DNA of 64,000 bases from Adenanthera pavonina (lineage: Eukaryota > Streptophyta > Magnoliopsida > Fabales > Fabaceae). The first letter of the stretch is position 1. Every line of letters starts with the position of its first letter. The stretch lies in NCBI GenBank assembly GCA_026686845.1, contig JAIVEN010000024.1, forward strand, positions 3,769,501-3,833,500, given 5' to 3'. A program made the translations under genes and the position numbers. Under the pieces are notes generated by a model. That model saw nothing but the letters and a program-made list of their open reading frames with translations, did not search any database and was not told where the DNA came from. This document shows positions 34,717-48,399 of the stretch, piece after piece.

Positions 34717-37700
34717 ACCTTGTTTTGCAGGTTTGTCTTAAAACAAGAAAAAGCAAAAAATCGTATATGGATAGTACTTGCTCAAGCCATATGAATGGTG
34801 ATATGGAGAAGTTCATCAGCCTTAGAGACAAGAAAGGAGGAAAGGTGACCTTTGGAGGTGACCAATATGGCAAAATAGTTGGTATTGTTACTGTGGGTAA
34901 AAATCCTAAAACATCTATAGAAGAGATGCTGTTTGTAGTTGGACTCAACCATAACCTGCTACGTGTGAGTTAGACATGTGACAAAGGGAACTGGGTACTG
35001 TTTGACTCAAAGTTCTTCTTGGTCATTCAAACAAGTGATTGTAAAGTAATCCTCAAGGCTCAAAGGGATGGTAACTGCTATACCATTGATCTTGATTAAC
35101 TTCCTTCCGTAGATTCTGTCTATTTAATTAGTAAGGATAATAATAGTTGGCTGTGGCATAGAAGATTGACACATGTTAACGTGAACCATCTATCAAAACT
35201 GATTAAGAATGATTTAGTCACTCATTTACCAAAAATCTCTTTTGGAAAAGATAAAGAGTGTGATGCATGCCTCAAAGGAAAATAAACCAAATCATCATTC
35301 AAATCTAAAAATGTAATCACCATATCTAGACCACTGCAACTATTGCATATGGATTAGATAGGTCTATCTAGAGTAAAAAGCATTGGTGGAAACCTGTATA
35401 TACTTGTGATTGTAGATGATTACTCTAGATTTATCTGGACTTTGTTTCTTTCTTCCAAAAGTGAAACATTTGATACATTTGTAACCTTGGCCAAGAAAGT
35501 GCAAAATGAGAAAGATATTTCTATTGTGTCTATCAAGTCTAATCATGGAGGAGAATTTGAAAATTCAAGCTTTCTGGAGTACTGTTAAGAGCATGGAATT
35601 GATCACAACTTTTCAGCACTAAGGACTCCTCAGTAAAATTGAGTAGTGGAGAGGAAGAATAAAACAATTACAGAAATGGCAAGAGCAATGCTGAATGAAA
35701 AGGAGCTACCTCAAGTCTTCTAGGCTAATGCAGTGAACACAGCAAGCTATATCATTACTCGAGCCTACATCAGACCAATTCTGGGGAAGACACCTTATGA
35801 GTTGTACAAAGAATGGAAGCCAAAACTCTCACACTTACATGTATTCGACTGTAGATGTTTCATCCACAACAATGGAGAGGAGAATCTGGGTAAGTTTGAT
35901 GCTAGATCTGATGAAGGTATATTTCTGGGTTATTCTAGAAGGAGTAAAGCTTATAGAGTTTTCAATAAAAAGACTAGAAGTATAGAAGAATCTGTGCATA
36001 TTGTGTTTATTGAGAATGAAACTATTTCCAAGCATGTCTTTGATGAAGATGATCTTATTTCCAACTTTAAGAACTTGAATCTTTCTGAAGAATATAAAAT
36101 TGAACCTCCAAAAATATTTAAATCTACTAACATAGAGGAAGATATTTAGGAGAAAGATCTTGAATTTGAAAACAACGAGGAAATATCTCAAGAACTCCCT
36201 AGAGCTTAGAGATATCAAAGGAATCATCCAGTTGATCAAGTGATTGAGGATGTTCAAGAGAAAGTTAAAACCAGAAGATAACTTAGGGATCAAATGAACA
36301 ATTGTGCTTTTATTTCCAAAATTGATCCTAAGTATGCTGAAGAAGCCTTAACTGATGAATACTAGATACTAACTATGCAAGATGAACTAAATCAGTTTGA
36401 AAGAAATCAAGTTTGGGATTTAGTGCCTAGATCTAAAGACCACCCTATTATTAGAACTAAATGGGTTTTTAGAAATAAACTTGATGAATTAGGAACAAAC
36501 AATAGGAATAAAGCAAAATTAGTTGCTAAAGGATATAATCAAGAAGAAAGTGTTGATTATGAGGAATGTTTTGCTCCAATTGCAAGATTGGGAACTATAT
36601 TAATCCTCTTGGCCTATGTATGCGTGAAAAACATAATGTTATATCAAATAGATGTAAAAAGTGCTTTTCTGAATAGATATATCATGGAAGAAGTTTATGT
36701 TGATCAACCTCCAGATTTTGAGGACTCAACAAAATCAAACCATGTTTATAAACTGAAGAAAGTTCTTTATGGGTTAAAACAAGCTCTGAGAGCATGGTTT
36801 GAAAGGATAAGCAATTTTCTAATTGAAAATGGATTCAATAGAGGAAAAGTAGATACAACTCTGTTCACCAAGAAAGAAAATAAAGACTTACTTATTGTTG
36901 AAATTTATGTTGATGATATTATATTTGATGCTACTAATGAATCTCTTTGCAATAATTTCTCTAAGCTAATGCAGGGTAAATTCGAAATGTCAATGATGGG
37001 TGAGTTCAACTTCTTCCTTGGATTGCAAATTAAGCAATGTGATGATAGCATCTTCCTCAATCAATCAAAGTATCCAAAAGAGTTTATGAAAATGTTTGGC
37101 ATGGAAAATGCCAAGTCAATGGGAACTCCTATGGCTATTGCAACAAAGCTTGATTGGATGAAGGAGGGAAGACCTTTGATATAACTCAATATAGGAGAAT
37201 GATTGGCTCCTTGCTGTATCTAACAGCTAGTAGACCTGACATTATGTTCAGTGTCTATATGTGTGCAAGGTTCCAATCATGTCCCAAAGAATCCCATGCA
37301 ATGGCTGTGAAAAGAATTTTTAGATATCTAATTGGAACATCACAGATGGGACTTTGGTATCCAAAAGGCAATGGAGAGAAACTCATGAGATATACTGATG
37401 CTGACTTCGCTAGATCCAAAACTGACAGAAAAAGCACAAGTAGAACGTGTCAATTCCTTGGAGGATCCTTGGTTGAGTAAGAAGCAAAATAGTGTGGCTC
37501 TCTCCACTGTAGAAGATTAATATGTTGTAGCTGGCTGCTGTTGTGCTCAAGTCCTTTGGATGAAGTAGCAGCTTGAAGATCTTGAGATTAAGATGAAGGA
37601 AATACCAATAATGTGTGACAATCAAAGTGCTATTAACATCACAAAGAACCTTATTATGTATTCAAGGACAAAGCATATTGAAGTAATGCATCACTTTATA

Positions 37701-37847
37701 AGGGATCACGTTCTAAAGGGAGACATCAGATTGGAATACATCCCTACCGAAGATCAAGTCACAGATATTCTGACCGAGCATCTTACAGAAGATAGACACT
37801 GTAAAATCATAAGGGAATTGGGTATGGTAAATCCCAATGAGTTGTAA
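34713..37847 (+). pseudogene. Sirevirus 2 pol remnant
   Basis: Copia order is retained: protease (YMDSTCSSHM, 34767 on), integrase zinc and catalytic regions (35130-35700, with several TAG/TAA codons), RT with YVDDIIF (about 36906) and RNase H to the stop at 37845-37847. Stops at 36279-36281 (TAA) and 36363-36365 (TAG) sit at the same codons as the two stops in Sirevirus 1 pol. A frameshift lies near 37160. The relation of the gag and pol frames is the same as in Sirevirus 1. Confidence 0.85.
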
Positions 37848-38643
37848 GTAAGTCCTTATATACATCTATTTAAAGTTTATGATATTAAAATAATATTAAC
37901 TTTAGCATCGGAGTGTGTTTGAGATGTGTTGCAGGTGCGCCACATGTGTTTAGAGGATAACAAATATGTATACTGGAGCTAATCTGACTTGCACAATCAA
38001 AAGATGCTGAAGGAAGCAAAAAATTTGAACTTTCAGACCAAGTGTATAAGTTCAAAAACTTGAAATTTGCATTTTAAATGATTATTAGATGAATTTCCAT
38101 GTTGAATTGTGTTTTTGAATAAATTATCATGCTCAACATTTGAACTTAGATGCTTATTAGACGAATTTCAGTTGTTTGCTAACTATAACAGCACTTTCAT
38201 AACCCTCAAAATTTGTTTGTTGGAAAATTGAAATTCAAATTTTAGAAATAAAATGGGAATGTTGACTCTGTTCAAAATGCTTACCATATGAATACTCAAA
38301 ATACGTTTGTTAGAAACTCTTTACAAAATATTGAAATTTGAATTTTTGATCTCTAAATTTGTCTGTTGAAACTTGCTTTCATGATAAGTCTCTATACGAC
38401 AACTTTCATAGGTAAAATTTGTCTGCTGCTTGTTTTACTCGTATTTGGTTATCGTGTGAATTCATGAAATCTGAACTTTGTTGAATCAAAGTTTGTTTGT
38501 TTATTTCTTGTTCTCTGAACTAAGCTTATGAAACTTCATGATGAAAATTCATCTGTCAGTGAGCATTTCCTTGTGGGTTAACATGTAATTGCTTAAAGTT
38601 TGAATTTTGACCTCTCAAAATTTATCTGTTGAATGGTTACAAA
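37848..38643 (+). other. Sirevirus 2 pol-to-env spacer
   Basis: No ORF. It is a decayed version of 23832-24660, with ATTTGAATTTT and TTCATCTGTCAG words. It is cut by the solo LTR at 38644. Confidence 0.6.
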
Positions 38644-40890
38644 TGCAACACCTCATACTTAGACTCATTTCTCATGTATTAAACTATATTTAAGTCCATT
38701 AATACTTGATTAGAGACTTGATTACATAAAACAATTTAAACCAATTTATTTCATTTCAAGTACCATTCCCTTGGTTAACTTCTTTTTACCCGGTGAACTT
38801 TGAAAATTCATAACTAAATCAAGAAATATCATATTGACATGGTTCAAGTCTCTAAATATAGATTAAAAGATTATATACATGAGACAAATGTTGAACATGG
38901 AAATTACTTGACTAACTTATACAGAAAATTCGTATTATATACACTATAGCAATGGTCATTTTTTGAAAATTTCCGATTCTGATCATAACATTGAAAAAAT
39001 CACCATAAATCATACACAACTCCAAATTGAGTGATATTTGTGTCTATGGAAAGATACATATGTCTAGTTTTCATGCATTTAAAACAATCATACATTGACA
39101 TGTCAAGTTATGTACAGTACTTTGAATTCCCAACCGTGTTCAGAAAGGTCTCTTGCATTCTTCCAACTTTCCAAAATACACACTAATATATACATAAATA
39201 GCCATAACTTGCCTTTATCTTACATGATAGTCCATAAGAACCTAAAGGAACATATTAACATGGAAACATAGCATGATCATGCCCCATAAGATTTTACATA
39301 ACCTCTCATATAATAGTATCAACCTAAGTATCATTATCTTGAACATTAACTTGCTTCTCCTTGCCTTTCCTTTCCTGGGTAATCTTGCCATAACTTGAAC
39401 CTAAAATTTGTTAGACATTTGGAAAGGGGTGAGATTCAAAGAATCTCAGTAGTAACTACCATCATGCACACATATCATCATATATATTGCAAGTATTCAT
39501 CTAAACGCACATCAAGCATGCAATCAAATCATTTTGGCATAACCATTTTATAAAATTTTAGGCAGCACTTCCCCTTGTATTTTGACATATCCAGGGTCAC
39601 ATTACCCTTCAAACAATTCAACCAAAAATGCAAAATCTTCACAAGACAACAATCCAAACATTATACACCATTCAAACCAAGCAACATCAATAACAATACA
39701 TAAGCATAGATAGATGAGTTAACTACCTTTGAGCTTTCCAATAGTCTCCAAACTTTGCAAACCCTTTCCTTGATCTTCTAACACTCATTTGGATCCTATA
39801 GCATCATAAAATAATGCCATTAACCACTAATTATTTAATTTCATTTACAAAGTGCTCACTTGAACTAAAATTTTGCACTTTGTTATCCATCATGCATTCC
39901 TTGTACAACATACTTGTTCTAACCTATTTTGGACCCAAGGAATCCATTTTTGAGGTCAAAAACTTGAAATTCCCTTCCTATAATGAACCCTAATTAGGCA
40001 GAAAATTACCATAAATCATAGAAAAATAACTAACCGATTAATTTGTAATCTAATGACACATTCTTGCACCTTATGACCTATATGATACTTTTTATGGTTT
40101 AGTTTCTCCATGCCCTCATTTTCTCTCTCTACTCTCTCTCTCTAAGCTAAAACTTTCAGTGGAAAAATAGGAGAGAATAAATCATAAAACTCTTCCAAAC
40201 TAAAGGTTACACAGTATTATGGACATAAGAGAATACCTTTTACCGATTACATTTACCCGTATCGATTAAGTATTTTTGCCAAAATTGTCATTAAATTGGT
40301 ACAGGATTATCCAACCATTACTTTTGGTCCAAAATTATTATCTAGACCCAAAATATATTTTAGCAAGGTCCAATCATTGTCCTTGGATCAATACCGCCTT
40401 TTCCTGCAGTCTAAACTGACTTTTATCGGGTAAAATATTAATATTAAATCCTAATCACCAAATAAATATGATTTTGACCTTAATAAATTTCATTCTATAT
40501 TTCATTGGGTCTAACTCATTGAGAGCTTCATTTTGACTATAATTTTTCATATTTACAAAAATGCCCTTAACCCGAGACTAATTTATAATTTTTAAAACTT
40601 TCGGGTCATCAGGTGTAATTTGCCCCAAAATTCATAAACTTTTCTTCAACCTCTGCGTCGACATACTTATATTTTTTATTATTATTATATATTTTTTCTT
40701 TTTCCTTTTTCCTTTTTTTTCTTTTTTTCTTCCAGGGCAAAATCGTTATTTTTTCATTTTTCCTTTCAACTAAGATAATTGACCTCTTTGTCCTAATTCA
40801 TGCCAAATGATGTATACCTGTTTTTGTAAATTCTTTATAGATTTCAAAATATTGAGCCTTGAATATCCATAAAAATTTCATGATGTTACA
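38644..40890 (-). repeat. Tekay-like solo LTR inside Sirevirus 2 (2247 bp)
   Basis: It starts TGCAACACCTCATAC and ends TGATGTTACA. The flanks are ACAAA (38639-38643) and ACAGA (40891-40895), a 5-bp duplication with one change. Sequence on both sides is Sirevirus 2 spacer, collinear with Sirevirus 1 around 24640. It is closely similar to the LTR at 56242-58798 and carries the GAGATTC-AAA-GAATCTC hairpin at 39431-39447. A pyrimidine-rich run lies at about 40680-40735. Confidence 0.85.
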
Positions 40891-41080
40891 ACAGACGTTA
40901 AAACCAAAGGTCTCCCTTTGAACAGACACAACCCTATTCGTCTCTTTCTCAAGTTAATTCAAACCCTCTCTTAAATTCCCAATAACTCTGTTCATGAATC
41001 TTCATTTCCCACTGATTAAACTTCTTTTCGCACCTTTTAAGCCCATTCCTGGCATCTCTCTGTATCATTCACCTACAAGA

Positions 41081-43304
41081 ATGACAAGAGTTAAAAATCC
41101 AGAAGTTGGGAAAGGGGAGTCTTGGCCAAAGAGAGCTGTCAAAACCTAATACGCATCCAAAGAAGGAGAAACTCAGAAAAGGATGGGAGAACCAAGCAAG
41201 GGAACCCCTTCCAAGAAGCATTAAACAACTCCCAAGGTAGATTCGAAGAAATCTACCCGTACTCCCTTGAAGAAACCTGAGCCTACTGCACCTGCTGCTC
41301 CTGTTTCTCCTGCATCTTCTTCCTCTTCCAGCACTAATACCAATTGACCACATTGCCTTTATGGAGCAATGCATATATTCTAGGAGAATATACTACCAAA
41401 TTTGTCAGCAAAAAGGTAATTAAGCCTCACTGTGTAAATATGGAAGAATTCCTTGTTTCTAACAATTTTGATGCTGGGTTATGGATGAATAGATACAAGA
41501 ATTTGTTAGAAATTTTGAAAAGATATAATGATGAAGTTGTTAAGACTTGGTATGCCTCCCTGAAGTACAATGACAAGAAGGAGAAATGGGAAGTGAATCT
41601 AAGGTCTAGAACTATCTGGCTGACAAATGAGACCTTCAATGAGGTACTGGAGATTTCCAGGTAGGATGGATTGAAAATTGACATCTTTAGTTCAAAATAC
41701 ATGGATGAAGTTAATGCTGCAGAGGAGGAAGGTGGTCCTTTTGTGAATTACAAAGAAAACACTATACTGAACACATTGTTTAGAAGAAAAGAGAATAGAC
41801 CACCTCTGAGTTTGCTGAAGCCCACTGACCTCAGTGCGCATGTCAGAATCCTACACTACATTATGTCTAGGATTATATTCAACAAAGGAGGCGATTTCAA
41901 TTTGATCACAAGGGCTGAAGCACATGTGATGATAGCAATCATGCATGGCAAGCTGATCAATATGTGACATATCATTCTCCAATACATGATAAAGGTAAGA
42001 GATCAAAGGAAAGATTCCACCCTGCCATATGCCTCAATCATCTCCAAGATACTTCAGTATGCTAGGATCTAACACCTAGAGAAAAGAAAAGGCAAGCCTA
42101 CTAAAGTCTTTAAAGAGGAAGAATTACAAAGGATGGGAATAGAAATAAAGGATGGTAGGTGGATTGGCAAGGGAGCTGGGAAAACAGAAGATCTTTTCTT
42201 TGAAGAAGATGGCTCCCAATAGCAACAAGCAGGAACCTCTAAGGCTGCTTTACCTTCACAGTCCTCACTTTATCCCTCTCAGCCTGTCTCTACTCCATCT
42301 CAGCCTACTCAAACACCGAGGCTATCTACTCTTTCCACCTGGGCTAAGCCAACCAAGATCACTGAGTTGTATGACAACCTGTCTACACTTATGCTAAGCA
42401 TTAGGGATGAGAAAAATGCCAAATTTGTTCATCTGTAAGATCAGATTCATTAGTTAGAAAAGCATATGAAAGTGTTTGCTAATGCATATGAGGACATCAG
42501 GAGTGCCATTCCCTCTACATCAGCTCCACCTCCGCCAGGATTCTTTGAGCCTGTTAGGTCCCCTACTCCTAGACCTCCAAGTCCTTTTATGCTAGCTTCC
42601 CTTGAACCTGATTACAATGTATATACTGTTGAGGCTACTAGCACCTTGGCCATTCCACAGGCCTCCAGTAATAAGGCAAGCCCTGGTCTTTCCTTGGACT
42701 ATGGCGTGGAGGAAGAGGCTCCTCAAGAAGCAGGATCCCTTAAGCCTATTGTTGAAGATACTCAGGGTACAATTCTTTCTATTCAAGAATCTGACAAGTG
42801 GAGAAACTGATGGCAGCCATCTCTACCACACCATTTGCTCAAACTGTCTTGAATGAAGAGAAAAGTATTATACCATATGTGGATCTAGTGGCTATTGCAC
42901 ATAATGCTATTCTGCAAGCCCAAAGACTGTGACTTAAAGAAATGTTTCATCGCCCTGTTCCTACTCCTACACCTCTTTCTGCCTATGGTCTTTTAGAGGA
43001 AAGAAGGGCTCAACTGGCTCTTTTTACACAAGAGATACAAGAGCTTCTTGAAGTCTCTGATGATGAGGAAGCAAGCCCTAAAGCTTCTGTATCTCTTCCT
43101 CAACTTAATCCTGAACTACATTTTGTCCCTGTGCCTCTTCTAGCAATTCCAGAATCCTAAATACCTCCTCCTACTATACATGTTCAGGTTCCTAAAGATG
43201 CCAAAAAGGGGGAGAAGTTATCTGAGCAAACTGGGAAAACTGTTACAGAACCATCTGGCAAGACCTATAGCAAGAAGTTTAAGCCCAAGAAGAAGAGATT
43301 AGAT
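41081..43304 (+). pseudogene. Sirevirus 2 third ORF remnant (env-like by position)
   Basis: The ATG at 41081 aligns with 24828 of Sirevirus 1 (MTRVKNPE against MARVKNPE). It is broken early by a stop (about 41147). The domain survives in pieces: 41344-41664 (NFDAGLWMNRYKNLLEIL) and 41671-41967 (ILHYIMSRIIF, AHVMIAIMHGKLINM). The Pro-rich, acidic and Lys-rich tail pieces survive at 42466-43304. Retention of the same domain order in both subfamilies shows the ORF belongs to the lineage, not to one copy. Confidence 0.75.
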
Positions 43305-43574
43305 CTTAAGATTGCTTGGTCCTTCTTGTATTGCTATGTATATCTTTTTCTCTTTTGACATGAATGACATTCTTGCCTTTGAATTCTATGTTTGCAATGC
43401 CATATCTCCGTACTGAAATCTTGAATGAGTTAATGAGATTCTCTATTTGATCTGTTATACATGCTGTACTTATCTTTGAATTTTAATGCATATATTGAGG
43501 GGGAGCTCTTTGAAGCAAACCCAAGTACTAATACAGTTTGCAAGTTATTTTGTCATCATCAAAAAGGGGGAGAA
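43203..43574 (+). other. Sirevirus 2 multiple polypurine tracts
   Basis: AAAAAGGGGGAGAAG at 43203-43217, TGAGGGGGAGC near 43497-43507 and AAAAAGGGGGAGAA at 43561-43574 match, in number and relative position, the three tracts of Sirevirus 1. Confidence 0.75.
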
Positions 43575-45149
43575 TGTTGAATCAAGTGTTTTGATGATTC
43601 CAAACCAATTGGAGCTTGGAAGCAAGATATCAAAGGTGTACAAAAGGTCTTAAGTGAAGAAATCCAAGCAAAAATGAGTATAAGATTAGATGTAGGATCT
43701 CTCATTGTATTCACATGAGTAAAAGGCTTTGATGTTGAACAAAAATGTTTTAAAAATGTATCTTTACGATAACTCATGAGGTATTTGAAAAATACCCACT
43801 AACAAAAAGAATTTTGAAGTGTTAAGCTTGATATGTTACTTTGAAAATTCGAATTTTGATACTTGAAATTCAAACTTTGTATTTAAGATATATTAGTCTT
43901 GAAAGAGGTTCCTCTGATAGACAAACTTCAGTCTTTGAAATTTGAAACTCAGGTAAAACACAAACTGTGAAAAATGAAAAATTCGTCTACAGATATGTCA
44001 AAGCTCATCTGAAAGTGAAGTTTAAAAAGAGTTCCAAGTCAGTCCTCTGATAGACGAACTTTGGTTTTGAAAATTTACACTTTGGAAAGATAGTTTATAA
44101 GTTTGTTCAAATGCTCTTTTAACAGATGAACTTTAGCCTTCAGAAATTTGAACTTTTAATTAAGTCTGGTAAGAGATTTCTCTGACAGATGAACTTTGGT
44201 ATTTGAAACATTTGAATTTTGAAAAGAAGAACTTTTGTACTATATTGAGTTGGTCACTGACAGACAAATTTTGGGCAACAAAATTCGAACTTCAAAGGTA
44301 TTGTAGAAATATAGAACAATTGTTCACACTTACTAGAAGAACTTTAAACTTGAAAATTCGTATGTTCCAACAAAGAAACATTTATCAAAGATGAAAATTT
44401 GAATTTTGCTTTAGAACTGATGAACTTCGAAGTTCAACGTTAAAGTCTTTTAGCTTACGGTCTCTGCAAAATTTGTCTGTTGACACACCAAAATTTGAAC
44501 TTTGATGTCAGAAGCATTAAACGCGGTTGTTGAATGGAGAATTTTTTAGAGTAACTATTGGATAATATCTCTAACGGCTAGATATTGTCTCTAACACATA
44601 GTTAATACATAAATCTATAAATAGAACTTCATTTGAAGATGTAGGTAACAAATCATACATTGTACATACTGAAACTCTGCCAAATTCTTTAGTCAAAGTC
44701 TTCTGCTCTCATACACTCCCTATCTTGTACTTCAACTGTCATATTTACTCTAAACCAGAGAGTTTATTTGCTGTAAACAATCTCATCTTCATCTGGAAGA
44801 TAGATATTCTTGTGAGAGAATTTCACAAGGGATTTAGGAAGCACTAAGATAGAGTGCAAAGAGTGAAACTGCAAGCTCTTAGAACAGAGCATAAAGTTGT
44901 ATTGTGGCATTGCAAGAAGCCCAATGAATTCTTGCAAAATAGTGGAAAATCTCAAGTGGTTGCTTGAGGACTGGATGTAGGTCAAGAGAAAGAGACCGAA
45001 CCAGGATAAATATTTGTGTCATCTCTTCCCTTATCTTGATTTTCACTCTTGCTTTTCTGCCACTCTTGCTTTCACTGCTCTCTCATACTTTTGCAGAAAA
45101 TTTTAATCTTTCCAATTCACCCCATCTTGGAAAGCCAGTATATCCAACA
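43575..45149 (+). repeat. Sirevirus 2 3' LTR (about 1.58 kb)
   Basis: From TGTTGAATCAAGTG after the purine tract to TATCCAACA. It is collinear with 31277-32862 but with many substitutions, more than between the Sirevirus 1 LTRs. TATA box at 44616-44623. Confidence 0.88.
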
Positions 45150-45227
45150 AATAAGTGAGAAGAGGGAGCGAGTTTCCTAACTTTCAATTTCTCTTTGTTT
45201 TAATTCTTTCTACAGGTTCTTGCAACA

Positions 45228-46210
45228 ATGACAGGAACTGAGAGTGAAGGTGAAGTTGATCTGAAATTCATGATCAAAGCATTCTGTGATGAACTCAAAA
45301 ACATCAGAAATGATATGGTTGACATGAAATCTGAGGTACGTTGTAAAATGTCAAGAAATAAAACCAATGATGAAGAAGAATACAAATCTGAAATGGGTTC
45401 CAACTCAAAAAGCAAATCTTCCTCCAAGAAAGACAGTGCTTTAGGAGGCATCAAGCTTAAAGTTCCCTTATTCCAAGGCAAAATGGATCCTGACTTATAC
45501 CTTGAATGGGATAGGAAAGTAGAGCTCATTTTTTAATGTTATAACTTCTCAGAAGAAAAGAGAGTGAAACTCGAAGCTGTTGAGTTTACTGGCCATGTTA
45601 GTGTTTCGTGGGATAAATTACAGCATACTAGATGGAGGAATAGTGGAAAACCCATCGACACATGGCGTGACATGAGAACCATCATGTGTAAGAGGTATAT
45701 CCCTTCCTATTTCTATAGTGATTTGCATACAAGATTGCAAAAACTTGAACAAGGATCTATGAGTGTTGCAGAGTATCATAAAGAGATGGAGATGGCTAAG
45801 ATTCGAGTTGATGTTCACGAAGATGAAGAGCAGACAATGGCCCACTTCATTGGTGGATTATGAACTAAAATTTGAGAAAGAATTAAGCAAGAACATTACT
45901 TGGATATGGAAGAATTGCTTCATAAAACTGTCCACTTGGAGAAGCAATTGAAAAGCAGGAAAACTAACTCTATTCCTTGGAGAACTAATCCTTTTCAAGC
46001 GAAAAGAATCAAGAACAAGAGATGAAGATCAAAACTCCAAATCAGCCCAAAAGAATAAAGAAGATGTGAAGATGAAGGCTTCTGCATTTAAAGGTACTTT
46101 TGAATCAAAATCCTCTTCTAAATCTAGTACCTGGCATTGCTTTAAATGTTAAGGCTTTGGGCATATTTCTGCTCAATGTCCAAACAAAAGAACCATGGTT
46201 ATCCTTGATA
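45228..46210 (+). pseudogene. Gypsy3 gag remnant
   Basis: The ATG at 45228 (MTGTESEGEVDL) opens 102 residues, ending at LEWDRKVELIF, a typical start of the gypsy Gag core. After a stop it continues in another frame at 45564-45863 (TWRDMRTIMCKRYIPSYF), then degrades. A zinc-knuckle relic with a stop inside it (CFKC.. then GFGHISAQC) lies at about 46138-46183. The upstream leader is separated from its PBS by the nested Sirevirus 2. Confidence 0.75.
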
Positions 46211-46379
46211 AGGGGTAAGTTAATAGTGAAGATTCTGATAATGATCCTCATGCTTTAGATGATATGCCTCCTTTAGAATCTTGTTTAGATAATGAATATA
46301 CTGATCCTGTACATGGTAATGCACTTGTTACTCAAAGAATTCTCAATGCTCAACCAAAAGATAAGAAACATGATGATGA

Positions 46380-46850
46380 GTAAAGAGAAGAGATTTTCCA
46401 TACTAGATGTTTCATTCAAGACAAGGTATGTAGCTTGGTTATTGATAGTGGTAGTTGCACCAATGCTGCTAGTACTTTACTTGTGGAGAAACTGAACTTG
46501 CTTACTCTAAAACATCCAAAGCCTTACAATTTGCAATGGTTAACTGATTATGGTGAGATAAAAGTCACCAAGCAAGTTCAAGTATCATTTACTATTGGCA
46601 AATACCATGACAAGGTGTTAGGCGATATAGCACCTATCTATGCAGGACATCTATTTCTTGGTCGTCCATGGCAATTTGATAGATGTGTCACTCATGATGG
46701 CTATAGAAATTTCTACTCCTTTATGTTTGAAGGGTGTAACTTTGTGCTTAGGCCTCTTAGGCCAATGCAAGCATATAAAGATCAATACAGCATTATAAGT
46801 GATTATAGAGAGAAAAGAGAAAGAGAAAGGAAAACTGCAGAAAAATGAAA
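46380..46850 (+). pseudogene. Gypsy3 protease region
   Basis: 46435-46848 is open and contains VIDSGSCTNAAS, the aspartic-protease DSG motif with its flanks, followed by FLGRPWQFDR and FEGCNFVLRPL. It ends in a Lys/Glu/Arg-rich run. 46800-46920 is a purine-rich stretch that also encodes the charged linker towards RT. Confidence 0.7.
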
Positions 46851-47044
46851 AGAGTGGAAAGAATGTAAGAGAAAAGGAAAAGAGTGGAGAAAAAGAAAGA
46901 GAGAGTGAACAAAACAAGAGTTTGAGCTTATTCATAGAAAAAGGAGAGGTAAAGAGTGTACTAATGGCAAGATAAGAAGTCTTTGTGCTTCTGTACAAGG
47001 ACACCTACTTTTCTACTAACAAGCTTGATACTTCTTTGCCTTCT

Positions 47045-48390
47045 AGTGTTATCTCTCTTTTGCAGTAATTTGGTGATCTTTTTCTGGAAGAAATTCCAAA
47101 TGGTTTGCCTCCTCTAAGAGGCGTAGAACATAGAATTGATTTCATTCTTGGATCTGCCATTCCAAACAAACCAGCATATAGAGCCAACCCCAAAGAAACT
47201 ATGGAGATCCAAAGACAAGTAGAGGAGCTCATGAGAAAAGGCTTTGTGCGTGAAAGTTTAAGCCCTTGTGCTGTACCAATCATCTTAGTTCCTAAGAAAG
47301 ATGGATCATGGTGTATGTGTGTGGATTGCCAAGTTATCAACAAAATAATGGTTAAGTATTGCTACCCTATGCCTAGGCTAGATGATATGCTTGATGAATT
47401 GCATGGTTAGGCATTGTTTTCTAAGATTGATCTTAGGAGTGGTTATCATCAAATTCGAATGAAAGAAGGAGATGAGTGAAAAACTGCATTTAAGACAAAA
47501 TTTTGACTTTATGAATGGTTGGTAATACCTTTTGGATTAACTAATGCTTCTAGCGCATTCATGAGTCTTATGAATCATGTCTTCTATTCATTCATAGGAA
47601 AGTTTATTATGGTTTATTTTGATGACATTTTAGTCTATAGCATGAACTTAGAAGACCAAATAGTGCATTTGGGTGAAGTCTTTAATACTCTTAGAGCAAA
47701 TAAGCTTTATGCAAACATTAGAAAGTGTTCCTTTTGCTTGGATTCTGTTGTGTTTCTTGGTTTTGTTGTAGGTGCTCAAGGCATCCAAGTATATGAGAAA
47801 AAAGTTAAAGCAATTCAAGATTGGCCTGCTTCAAAGAATGCTAATGAGGTGAGATCTTTCCATGACTTAGGTAGCTTTTATAGGAGGTTTGTTAAATATT
47901 TTTCATCTATAGCAGCACCTTTGAATGAGTTAGTTAAAAAACATGTCACATTCAAATGGGGTGAGGCACAAGTGAAAGCTTTCAACACTTTAAAAAAAAA
48001 ACTCACCAATGCACCACTACTTGTTTTACCAAATTTTAGCAAAGTTTTTCAGGTTGAGTATGATGCATCTGGTTTAGGTATTATAGTTGTCTTAATGCAA
48101 GATTATAGGCCAATTGTTTACCTTAGTGAAAAGCTTAGTGGTCCTACTTTAAACTACTCCACTTATGATAAAGAACTTTATGCCTTAAAGAGAACTTTAG
48201 AGACTTGACAACATTATCTTTGGCCTAAAGAATTTATCATACATTTGATCATGAGAGTTTAAAGAACCTAAAGTCACAAGGTAAGTTGAATAAAAGAAAT
48301 GCCCAATGGTTGGAATTTATTGAGACCTTTCCATATGTGATCAAGTACAAACAAGGTAAGGAGAATGTGGTAACGATGCTCTATCTTGCA
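47045..48390 (+). pseudogene. Gypsy3 reverse transcriptase and RNase H remnant
   Basis: 47105-47410 gives the RT N-terminal part (PPLRGVEHRIDF, SPCAVPIILVPKKDGSW, PRLDDMLDELHG, then a TAG). 47519-48208 gives the palm and RNase H ([41 protein letters not shown]) up to a TGA at 48206-48208. Stops near 47408 and 47478 break the palm. The active-site Asp pair of RT is present. Confidence 0.8.
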
Positions 48391-48399
48391 GGTATACTC

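Larger units (their letters stand above)
31277..45149 (+). mobile_element. Sirevirus 2: older Ty1/copia element with nested solo LTR
   Basis: LTRs at 31277-32862 and 43575-45149, PBS at 32865, then gag, pol and the third ORF in the same order as Sirevirus 1. Every gene is broken by several stops and frameshifts. A 2247-bp Tekay-like solo LTR sits at 38644-40890, between pol and the third ORF. It belongs to a related but distinct subfamily (the LTR starts TGTTGAAT(T/C)AAGTG and ends ATCCAACA, and U3 is shorter). The flanks AACAC and AATAA do not form a target duplication. Confidence 0.88.
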
